DNA of 63,096 nucleotides from Clostridia bacterium (GTDB taxonomy: Bacteria > Bacillota > Clostridia > Oscillospirales > UBA644). Position 1 is the first letter of the stretch. Each line of letters opens with the position of its first letter. The notes beneath the pieces are model-generated. The model saw nothing but the letters and a program-made list of their open reading frames with translations, did not search any database and was not told the origin of the DNA. Made by a program: the position numbers and the translations under genes. Location: positions 1 through 63,096 of the forward strand of contig JAGAOU010000085.1 in the NCBI GenBank assembly GCA_017623595.1, given 5' to 3'. Positions 6,856 through 13,928 of this stretch are shown here, piece after piece.

Positions 6856-9795
6856 ATGAAAGGATGTGAACCCCTTTGTCTGGGGTTGGATATCGGTTCC
6901 ACCACCGCCAAGGTTGTTGTTCGGCAGGGCGAAAGCGTTCTGTATGAACGGTATGAGCGCCATTTTTCCATGGTGCGTCAGAAGGCCGCCGAACTGTTGG
7001 AGCAGGCCCGCTTTGTTGTGGGGGATGCTCCTGTTTTTCTTGCCATTTCCGGTTCTGCGGGCTTGGGACTTTCCGAGGTGGTCGGTGTTCCGTTTGTGCA
7101 GGAGGTCTATGCCACATCGGAGGTGGTGCGCCGTTTGGAGCCCGACACCTCTTGTGTTATCGAGCTGGGCGGGGAAGATGCGAAAATTATTTTCTTTGAC
7201 GGCGGCGTAGAAGAGCGCATGAACGGTTCCTGCGCCGGCGGAACCGGTGCTTTTATCGATCAAATGGCAACCCTTCTCAATGTGACCGCCGATGAATTGG
7301 ACGAGCTTTCTTTGCATTATACACGGATTTATCCCATCGCATCCCGTTGCGGCGTTTTTGCAAAAACCGACATTCAGCCCCTTCTCAACCAAGGCGCACG
7401 CAAGGAGGATGTGGCGGCAAGTATCTATCAGGCCGTGGTTAATCAGACTGTGGCAGGGTTGGCGCAGGGACGTAAGATTCGGGGGAAGGTTCTGTTCCTG
7501 GGCGGACCTCTTTATTATTGCAAGGGGTTGCGTCAGCGCTTTGCCGAGACCCTCGGCCTGTCGGCGGAAAACGCTGTTTATGCGGAATATGCCCGCTTTT
7601 CTGTGGCTTTGGGAGCCTCTTTGTATGCTGAAAAAACAGGGAAGACCGAATCTTTGACCGAGGTGATCGACCGTGTTCGAGCCTGTCGGACCGATCTTTC
7701 TGCTTCTACCCGCTTGCCTGCCCTTTTCGATTCTCCCGAGGATCTGGCGTCCTTCCGTGCCCGTCACGGGAAGAATACCGTGCAAACCGCCGACCTTTCC
7801 TCCTATACGGGGAATGTGTGGATCGGAATTGACTGCGGGTCTACTACAACAAAGCTTGCGGTGATCGGTGAGGATAATACGCTTTTATATACGTATTATG
7901 CCTCCAATCGGGGCAATCCCGTGCAGATCGTACGGGAGCAACTCATCGAAATCTACCGTCTCTGCGGGGACCGGGTGACGGTCTGCGGCTCTGCGGTTAC
8001 GGGGTACGGAGAAGATTTGATTCGTAACGGCTTCGGAGTGGATTACGGCATCGTAGAAACGGTTGCTCACTATACCGCCGCCAAGTATTTCCGTCCCAAT
8101 GTGGATTTTATTCTCGATATTGGCGGCCAGGACATCAAATGCTTCCGCATTCGCGACGGCGCCATCGACAGTATTCTTCTCAACGAAGCCTGCTCCTCCG
8201 GGTGCGGCTCCTTTCTTGAAACCTTTGCCCGTGCCATGGGCTATACTATCGCCGAGTTTGCGGAAAAGGGTCTTTCCGCCAAGGCGCCCGTCAATTTGGG
8301 GAGCCGTTGTACAGTGTTTATGAATTCCTCGGTCAAGCAGTCCCAAAAAGACGGGGCTTCTGTGGAGGATATTTCCGCAGGTCTTGCGGTCAGTGTGGTG
8401 AAAAATGCAATTTATAAGGTGATTCGTGCCGCCTCCGCCTGCGAATTGGGGGAAAACATCGTTGTGCAAGGGGGCACCTTCCACAACGACGGTGTGCTTC
8501 GCGCTTTTGAGCGGGAATTGGGGCATGAGGTAATTCGTCCCTCTATTGCGGGACTTATGGGGGCCTTCGGTGCGGCGCTGTATGCAAAACGTGCCGGCCA
8601 CTCCACCCTTCTTTCAGCCGAAGAATTGGAGTGCTTTGTTCATACTTCCAAGTCTGTTCTTTGTCAGGGATGCACCAATCATTGTCATCTGACTATCAAC
8701 GATTTTGGCAGCAAGAAGCGCTTTGTTTCGGGTAATCAGTGCGAAAAAGGTGCCAGCTTGAAATCGGAAGGGGCCCTTCCCAATCTTCATGAATTTAAGC
8801 GTAACTATCTCACGTCTCTTCCCACGGGCGAAAATCGTCGGGGACGCATCGGGCTGCCCATGGCCCTGGGAATGTATGAGCTTTTGCCCCTTTGGAACGG
8901 TATATTTACCGCGCTTGGCTTTGAAACCGTTCTGTCCCCTCTTTCTACTCGTCAGATCTATGAAAAGGGGCAGTTTTCCATTCCCTCCGATACGGCTTGT
9001 TATCCCGCCAAGATCATGCACGGGCACATCGCATGGCTTTTGGAACAGGGGGTGGACGGGATTTTCTATCCCTGTCTGACCTATAATGTTGACGAAAAGG
9101 CGGGGGATAATCACTATAACTGTCCCGTAGTCGCCTACTATTCCGAGCTTCTCAACGGAAATGTGGAGGAGCTTTCGGGGACGAAGTTTTTGTATCCCTA
9201 TCTCAACATTAACTCTCCTCGTCAGTTGACCAAGGAGCTACAGAAATATTTGTCGCAATTCTTTGGTCCCATTCCGCGGGGCGAGGTTCGTCGGGCGGTG
9301 AAAGAGGGCTTTGCGGCCTATGATGCTTATATGGCTGCCGTCCGTGCCGAAGGAGAGAAGTCTCTCGCCTTTGCCCGTAGGGAGGGAAAGCGCATAATGA
9401 TCCTTGCGGGGCGCCCCTATCACATTGATCCCGAAATCGGTCACGGAATCGATAAGCTTGCCACCTCCCTCGGATTTGTTGTGGTGTCTGAGGATAGTAT
9501 TTGCCACCTTGTGGCGCCTCAACGGGTGCGGGTTCTCAATCAATGGACCTACCATGCCCGTCTGTACCGTGCCGCCCGCTACGCGGCAGAGCATGCGGAT
9601 ACCCAGCTTGTTCAGTTGGTTTCCTTCGGATGCGGTGTGGATGCCATCACCACCGACGAGGTACGGGAAATTCTGGAGGGCGCAGGGAAATATTATACGC
9701 AGCTGAAGATCGACGAAATTACGAATCTGGGTGCGGTGCGCATCCGCCTGCGCAGCCTTTTGGGTGCTCTGGAAGAACGGGAGGAGAAAAGATGA
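6856..9795 (+). CDS. Double-domain acyl-CoA dehydratase activase (BcrAD/HgdC family plus DUF2229)
   Basis: A 979-residue protein with two tandem ASKHA-fold ATPase domains. The first begins with GLDIGSTTAK near residue 10, the second with GIDCGSTTTK near residue 324. Each carries a cysteine pair (SCAGGTG with ASRCGVF; ACSSGCG with GSRCTVF) like those that hold the bridging [4Fe-4S] cluster in 2-hydroxyglutaryl-CoA dehydratase activases. A cysteine knuckle CQGCTNHC near residue 600 precedes a C-terminal DUF2229-type region. Activases of this family use ATP to drive single-electron transfer to a dehydratase or reductase. The next gene overlaps by 4 bp and encodes the likely partner. No acyl-CoA pathway genes lie nearby, so the substrate is unknown. 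Confidence 0.87.
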   Translation: MKGCEPLCLGLDIGSTTAKVVVRQGESVLYERYERHFSMVRQKAAELLEQARFVVGDAPVFLAISGSAGLGLSEVVGVPFVQEVYATSEVVRRLEPDTSCVIELGGEDAKIIFFDGGVEERMNGSCAGGTGAFIDQMATLLNVTADELDELSLHYTRIYPIASRCGVFAKTDIQPLLNQGARKEDVAASIYQAVVNQTVAGLAQGRKIRGKVLFLGGPLYYCKGLRQRFAETLGLSAENAVYAEYARFSVALGASLYAEKTGKTESLTEVIDRVRACRTDLSASTRLPALFDSPEDLASFRARHGKNTVQTADLSSYTGNVWIGIDCGSTTTKLAVIGEDNTLLYTYYASNRGNPVQIVREQLIEIYRLCGDRVTVCGSAVTGYGEDLIRNGFGVDYGIVETVAHYTAAKYFRPNVDFILDIGGQDIKCFRIRDGAIDSILLNEACSSGCGSFLETFARAMGYTIAEFAEKGLSAKAPVNLGSRCTVFMNSSVKQSQKDGASVEDISAGLAVSVVKNAIYKVIRAASACELGENIVVQGGTFHNDGVLRAFERELGHEVIRPSIAGLMGAFGAALYAKRAGHSTLLSAEELECFVHTSKSVLCQGCTNHCHLTINDFGSKKRFVSGNQCEKGASLKSEGALPNLHEFKRNYLTSLPTGENRRGRIGLPMALGMYELLPLWNGIFTALGFETVLSPLSTRQIYEKGQFSIPSDTACYPAKIMHGHIAWLLEQGVDGIFYPCLTYNVDEKAGDNHYNCPVVAYYSELLNGNVEELSGTKFLYPYLNINSPRQLTKELQKYLSQFFGPIPRGEVRRAVKEGFAAYDAYMAAVRAEGEKSLAFARREGKRIMILAGRPYHIDPEIGHGIDKLATSLGFVVVSEDSICHLVAPQRVRVLNQWTYHARLYRAARYAAEHADTQLVQLVSFGCGVDAITTDEVREILEGAGKYYTQLKIDEITNLGAVRIRLRSLLGALEEREEKR

Positions 9796-11057
9796 GCAAA
9801 GAGCTTTATTATATTCCCTTTACCGAGGATATGAAAAAGGACTATACGATCCTGGTCCCCAACATGCTTCCCCGTCACTTTAAGCTGATCCTGCAGGTCT
9901 TTCGTAATCATGGCTACAAGCTGGATTTGCTGGAAACCGATGGGCCGCAGATTGCGGAAATGGGGTTGAAATACGTCCATAATGACACCTGTTATCCCGC
10001 CATTCTTGTCATCGGTCAATTTTTGGATGCTATCCAAAGCGGAAAATACGATCCCCATAAGGTTGCCCTGGTGCTCTTCCAGACCGGAGGCGGGTGCCGC
10101 GCTTCCAATTATCTTTCGCTCCTGCGCAAGGCCCTGGGACGGGCGGGGTATGATTATGTTCCTGTCATTTCCCTCTCTCTTGCGGGCATTGAAAAGCATC
10201 CCGGGTTCAAGCTTACCGTTCCTCTGCTTCACCGCCTGTTTTATGCTCTGATTTATGGAGATCTGATTCTTTCGCTGACCGATCAGTGCAAGCCCTATGA
10301 ATTGGAAAAGGGCTCCGCCGAAGCCTTGGCCGACGAATTTACGGAGCAGTTGGCTGCAAAAATGGAGGAGGAAGGGGTTTCTTATAAAAAAGTATTGCGC
10401 AATTGTGAGGAAATTGTCCGTCGCTTTGCCGCCCTTCCCATGAACCGAGTCCCCAAGGTCAAGGTTGGGGTCGTCGGGGAGATTTATGTTAAATATTCCC
10501 CCTTGGGAAATAACAATCTAGCCCAATTTTTGGTGGATGAGGACGCCGAGGTTGTCATGCCGGGGCTTTTGGATTTTATGTATTACTGCATCTATGACAA
10601 TGTTCTGGATTACGAGCTTTACGGACTGCGTCGCTTGACCCATCCCATCTATCGGTTCGCATCGGATTTTATCATAGAAAAGCAGAAGGGTATCATTGAC
10701 CTCATCAAAAAAGAGGGCACTTTCCGTCCTCCTGCCCCGATGACGCATACCGTGGAGCGGGTGCGCTCGGTTATCGGTCTTGGCACCAAGATGGGAGAGG
10801 GGTGGCTTCTTCCTGCAGAAATGCTGGAACTTTACGATGCGGGGGTGAAGAATATTGTCTGCACCCAGCCCTTCGGTTGTCTTCCCAATCATATCTGCGG
10901 CAAGGGTATGATGAAGCCCCTCAAGGATCGTCATCCCGATATGAATATTGTAGCCATTGACTATGATGCGGGTGCGACCCGTGTCAATCAGGAAAACCGT
11001 ATTAAGTTGATGCTTGCCAATGCAAAAGAGCAATTGGAACAAAATCCTGAAACATAA
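9792..11057 (+). CDS. 2-hydroxyacyl-CoA dehydratase (HgdB/FldB-like) family protein
   Basis: A 421-residue protein of the HgdB-like superfamily. Conserved cysteine motifs are visible at NDTCYPA, GGGCRASNY and near the C-terminus at CTQPFGCLPNHICGKG, suitable for binding an Fe-S cluster. The ATG overlaps the activase stop codon (ATGA), indicating translational coupling and a complex. In many Clostridia the activase domains and this domain are found in one chain of about 1400 residues; here they are two polypeptides. The family handles electron transfer to thioesters or related difficult reductions, but the true substrate of this widely conserved form is not known. A terminator follows. Confidence 0.85.
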   Translation: MSKELYYIPFTEDMKKDYTILVPNMLPRHFKLILQVFRNHGYKLDLLETDGPQIAEMGLKYVHNDTCYPAILVIGQFLDAIQSGKYDPHKVALVLFQTGGGCRASNYLSLLRKALGRAGYDYVPVISLSLAGIEKHPGFKLTVPLLHRLFYALIYGDLILSLTDQCKPYELEKGSAEALADEFTEQLAAKMEEEGVSYKKVLRNCEEIVRRFAALPMNRVPKVKVGVVGEIYVKYSPLGNNNLAQFLVDEDAEVVMPGLLDFMYYCIYDNVLDYELYGLRRLTHPIYRFASDFIIEKQKGIIDLIKKEGTFRPPAPMTHTVERVRSVIGLGTKMGEGWLLPAEMLELYDAGVKNIVCTQPFGCLPNHICGKGMMKPLKDRHPDMNIVAIDYDAGATRVNQENRIKLMLANAKEQLEQNPET

Positions 11058-11064
11058 TAAAAAA

Positions 11065-11092
11065 CCGAGGACCGTCGTAAGATGGTCCTCGG
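11065..11092. terminator. Shared terminator between convergent genes
   Basis: CCGAGGACC (11065-11073) pairs perfectly with GGTCCTCGG (11084-11092). On the minus strand the stem is followed by six T, so it is a strong terminator for the NAGPA operon. The plus-strand tail is weaker (CGTTATATTCTT) but may still end the dehydratase transcript. Confidence 0.85.
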
Positions 11093-11116
11093 CGTTATAT
11101 TCTTACAAAGATTTGC

Positions 11117-11332
11117 TTAATCTTTTTTTCGGTATTGGTGCCACAGTAGCAGAATCACCAACAGAATTACCGTAATGCAAAAGGCAAAGAGGAGCCACTT
11201 GGAGATTTCTGCGGTGAGAAACCCCATGGCTCGATTGAATCGGTCGGTGACAAAAAGGGTCAGCAAAATGAATGCCTCAATGAGAGAAGTGTGGATAAGA
11301 ACTACCGTCAGAGTCGTCAAAAATCGTTTCAT
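11117..11332 (-). CDS. Small two-helix membrane protein
   Basis: A 71-residue protein with two hydrophobic segments, about residues 5-28 and 44-64, and a basic C-terminal tail ending in RKKD. No family is recognised. Its ATG overlaps the stop codon of the upstream phosphodiester glycosidase gene (ATGA), so the two are translationally coupled and probably act together at the membrane. A terminator follows 25 bp downstream. The overlap is the main reason to accept it as a gene. Confidence 0.65.
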   Translation of the reverse strand: MKRFLTTLTVVLIHTSLIEAFILLTLFVTDRFNRAMGFLTAEISKWLLFAFCITVILLVILLLWHQYRKKD

Positions 11333-12387
11333 TGAGCCACCTCCCCGATACAGATAATGTCAAACAGCTTGCGGGGATCTTCGCCGCCGTGGCCATTGCG
11401 GACCATGGTCCCGTTAAAATAGCCGTGGGCGGAGGCTCCCCCGTCCATATTGTATGCGGTGACACATCCAAGATTTTTCATAATACGGGCAAGGGCTGAC
11501 AACTTGATTCCCGTAGGATTTTTTCCGTCCACCACAATGAAGATGTAGTGCCCCGGCTCGATTTCTCCGATGGCAACCCGAGGGTTGAGCCCGCCAATAT
11601 CATAATTCTTCAAAAAGTTGGTTTTGTTGATGCCGTTCTCTACCAGGATCGGTCCGAAATTCCAGATCTGATAGGGATTCTTGGCCATAATCTCTTCCCG
11701 ATTGTAATTTTCGGGAGTGTATACCGAGAGGTTTCCTTCCTGATCCAGAACACAGACATCGTGAATCACATAGTCGGATTCCCTCAGCTCCACGCCGTTT
11801 CGGATTACCGCATATGCCGCCTGATCGTTGCCGCAATAGTCGCCGCTGACCGCAAGAACGCATCCCGATTCGGTCACCATATGGGTAAAATAGTTTCGTT
11901 CGCTCATGGATGCGGAGGTATAAAGATTTTCAATATTACGCACATAAATGTCCATCACATAATAATTCACGGGAACTGCTTCTCCGTCAAACACATGGGT
12001 GGTCAACGTGAGATCCAGATCCCAGCTGATGTAGCGGTCGGCGGAGGAGACTACCTGTTCAGGGGTGCGGGCAAAACGGTCGGGAAATTTTTCTCCAAAT
12101 TGTCCTTCATCTACGGTTGCGGAAGGATCTGTCTGCTCGGAATCGGAGGAAGACGCAATGAAACTGTCTGTACCCGTATATGTATCGGTGTCCGTATTCT
12201 GCGGCGGCAAAGACGGAGTTGTGGGACGGGAAGGGGTCAAAATCTCATTTTCCACAATGGGATTCCCTCCCAAATTCCATAGGGTACGGATGTGATGAAA
12301 ATAGCAAAACACGCAAAGACCGATTCCGCAGAGGATCAGATCGGTCAGCAATAATACCCAAAGGGGCGTTCGTTTCTTTGAAGACAA
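11329..12387 (-). CDS. Exported phosphodiester glycosidase (NAGPA) domain protein
   Basis: A 352-residue membrane-anchored protein. One transmembrane segment near residues 9-30 is followed by a Ser/Thr/Asp/Pro-rich linker (about 45-95). The C-terminal NAGPA domain shows VAIGEIEPGHYIFIVVDG and the hallmark YNMDGGASA. Bacterial members remove phosphodiester-linked sugars and are linked to cell-wall or capsule glycan turnover outside the cell. The start is a TTG at 12387, preceded on the minus strand by a strong AAAGGAGG ribosome-binding site seven bases away. The open frame continues far upstream, but that part runs antisense through the next gene and lacks a start signal. A consensus promoter precedes it, and the 71-residue membrane protein follows with a 4-bp overlap. 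Confidence 0.85.
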   Translation of the reverse strand: MSSKKRTPLWVLLLTDLILCGIGLCVFCYFHHIRTLWNLGGNPIVENEILTPSRPTTPSLPPQNTDTDTYTGTDSFIASSSDSEQTDPSATVDEGQFGEKFPDRFARTPEQVVSSADRYISWDLDLTLTTHVFDGEAVPVNYYVMDIYVRNIENLYTSASMSERNYFTHMVTESGCVLAVSGDYCGNDQAAYAVIRNGVELRESDYVIHDVCVLDQEGNLSVYTPENYNREEIMAKNPYQIWNFGPILVENGINKTNFLKNYDIGGLNPRVAIGEIEPGHYIFIVVDGKNPTGIKLSALARIMKNLGCVTAYNMDGGASAHGYFNGTMVRNGHGGEDPRKLFDIICIGEVAQ

Positions 12388-12423
12388 GGGAATTCCTCCT
12401 TTCCGAAAAGGATTTCTGCTACA

Positions 12424-12452
12424 AGTATACCATATATCGACACAAATGTCAA
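12424..12452 (-). promoter_or_regulatory. Sigma-A promoter of the NAGPA operon
   Basis: On the minus strand, TTGACA (complement of 12447-12452) and TATACT (complement of 12424-12429), spacer 17 bp, about 37 bp before the TTG start. Confidence 0.88.
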
Positions 12453-12546
12453 GGATTACGGTGGCAAATCGAAAAAAGTTGCATATACATGGAATGAGCA
12501 AAGCCTTTGCGGTATTTGCAAAACGATTCGAGGAGGAATCAAGGAA

Positions 12547-13353
12547 ATGCCGAACAACAGAAACACAACCCCTGCGTCCGATTTCCGCGAGACGGTATGC
12601 GTAAATGTGGATCGGATCTACGACTGCTGCAAGGATCGGGATTGCATGCAGGATCTGCGGGTCTATCTGCCCGAAGAGTATCAGGAGATTCTCGACAATG
12701 CGGTGAGCATTAAGCCCGGATGCGCGGAGATTCTTTGGTCCTACATAGATGTGGAGCCGTTGGCGTTCAACAACGGATTCTACACGGTGGACATTCAGTT
12801 CTTCATCCGTGTGTCCTTCGATGTCTGCACGGGACAGGGGCGTCCCCAGCGCATCGAGGGGTGTGCGTCCTTCAGTAAAAAGACCATTCTTTACGGCAGC
12901 GAGGGAGAAGCGCGGATTTATACCTCCGAATATGCTCCCCAAGGCTGCGACCGAAATCCTGAGGTTCGGAGCAATCGCCCCAGAGCCACGGTAGAGGTGC
13001 TGGATCCCATTGTGCTTTCCGCCCATATCTGTGAGCCCTGCGATCCCTGCGGGTGCGATAATTTGGATGTGTCCTCCATTCCCGGTTACATCTGCGCCTG
13101 CTTCGGAAGCGCGCCAAAAGACAACGAGGGATGCCGCAAACTGTATGTGACACTGGGACTTTTTTCCATCGTCCGTCTGATGCGGGAGGTTCAGTTGCTT
13201 ATTCCCGCCTGCGACTTCTGCATCCCCGAGAAGGAGAGCTGCTATCCCTCCGAGGAAGACCCCTGCGGTCTGTTCGGACAGATGGAATTCCCTCTGGATC
13301 AGTTCTTCCCGCCCAACCGAAACGGCAACTGTGCCGACACTTGCGACAACTGA
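12547..13353 (+). CDS. Cysteine-rich protein of unknown function
   Basis: A 268-residue protein with about 25 cysteines. These include paired or clustered ones such as DCCKDRDC, CEPCDPCGC and CDFCIPEKESC, and a cysteine-containing C-terminal tail. There is no signal peptide or membrane segment. The N-terminal VNVDRIYDCCKDRDC block resembles hypothetical proteins I associate with Clostridia, but I cannot assign a named family. The cysteine content recalls spore-coat or metal-binding proteins, which is only an inference. An AGGAGG followed by AAGGA precedes the ATG. No sigma-A promoter is visible in the roughly 95 bp upstream, which also argues for an alternative sigma factor. A terminator follows after 23 bp. 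Confidence 0.75.
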   Translation: MPNNRNTTPASDFRETVCVNVDRIYDCCKDRDCMQDLRVYLPEEYQEILDNAVSIKPGCAEILWSYIDVEPLAFNNGFYTVDIQFFIRVSFDVCTGQGRPQRIEGCASFSKKTILYGSEGEARIYTSEYAPQGCDRNPEVRSNRPRATVEVLDPIVLSAHICEPCDPCGCDNLDVSSIPGYICACFGSAPKDNEGCRKLYVTLGLFSIVRLMREVQLLIPACDFCIPEKESCYPSEEDPCGLFGQMEFPLDQFFPPNRNGNCADTCDN

Positions 13354-13376
13354 ATCCGAAAAAGTATCTTTGGATA

Positions 13377-13410
13377 AAATACGCTCCACCCTTTCGGGCG
13401 GAGCGTATTT
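13377..13410. terminator. Bidirectional terminator between convergent genes
   Basis: AAATACGCTCC pairs with GGAGCGTATTT, continued by an ACCC/GGGC inner helix and a TTTC loop. T-rich sequence on both sides lets it serve the cysteine-rich gene (plus) and the membrane protein gene (minus). Confidence 0.88.
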
Positions 13411-13420
13411 ATTTCGGTTG

Positions 13421-13846
13421 TTATTTTATCGGGTCGTTGCGGTGATGGCTCACATGATAGGAATGAATTACAGAGCAGAGGGCCGCAGGGAAGAATCCGA
13501 TGAGCAGATAGATCCAGTAGGGAGAGAAGTGAATGAATTCGAAAAGATAGTCCACCCCAACCGCATATCCTCCGCACAGGATAAAGTGATAGAGAAAATA
13601 TATGATCAGATTGCGCTTGAATCCGATATAACCCCCAATCCATCCTACCAGCTGAAGCAGCAGGAACATCACTGTTCCCAGCAGAAATGTGATCCCGGCA
13701 AGGATTGCAATTTCCTTGATTCCCAAAAAAGGAACCCGATCTTCGTGATAGTATACGCTGAAGGGGTACATGATCGTAGTGACCCAAAAGGCGGCAACGC
13801 AGGTTGCCCAATGCAAAAATGTGCTCATTCGGAAGAAGCTTTTCAT
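13421..13846 (-). CDS. Four-helix integral membrane protein, unknown function
   Basis: A 141-residue hydrophobic protein with about four transmembrane segments (roughly residues 10-28, 42-64, 78-100 and 110-130). It has a histidine-rich cytoplasmic or external tail, HSYHVSHHRND. No family is recognised. A GAAGGA ribosome-binding site and a consensus promoter at 13890-13918 precede it, and a shared terminator follows. It lies downstream of the calcium ATPase on the same strand with no terminator between, so it may also be read from that transcript. Confidence 0.7.
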   Translation of the reverse strand: MKSFFRMSTFLHWATCVAAFWVTTIMYPFSVYYHEDRVPFLGIKEIAILAGITFLLGTVMFLLLQLVGWIGGYIGFKRNLIIYFLYHFILCGGYAVGVDYLFEFIHFSPYWIYLLIGFFPAALCSVIHSYHVSHHRNDPIK

Positions 13847-13889
13847 AATATTTGTTCCTTCTTTGAAAAAGTTCCGTGAAACTGTAGAT

Positions 13890-13918
13890 AGTATACCATA
13901 TTTTCAGGGACTTGTCAA
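13890..13918 (-). promoter_or_regulatory. Sigma-A promoter of the four-helix membrane protein gene
   Basis: On the minus strand, TTGACA (complement of 13913-13918) and TATACT (complement of 13890-13895), spacer 17 bp. The -35 box begins only 10 bp beyond the calcium ATPase stop codon. Confidence 0.88.
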
Positions 13919-13928
13919 GGGCCAAACA

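Noticed and set aside
12388-13389. Upstream extension of the NAGPA gene on the minus strand
   Set aside because: It would run antisense through the whole cysteine-rich gene and across the promoter. The AAAGGAGG and TTG at 12387 give a good start just before the membrane helix.
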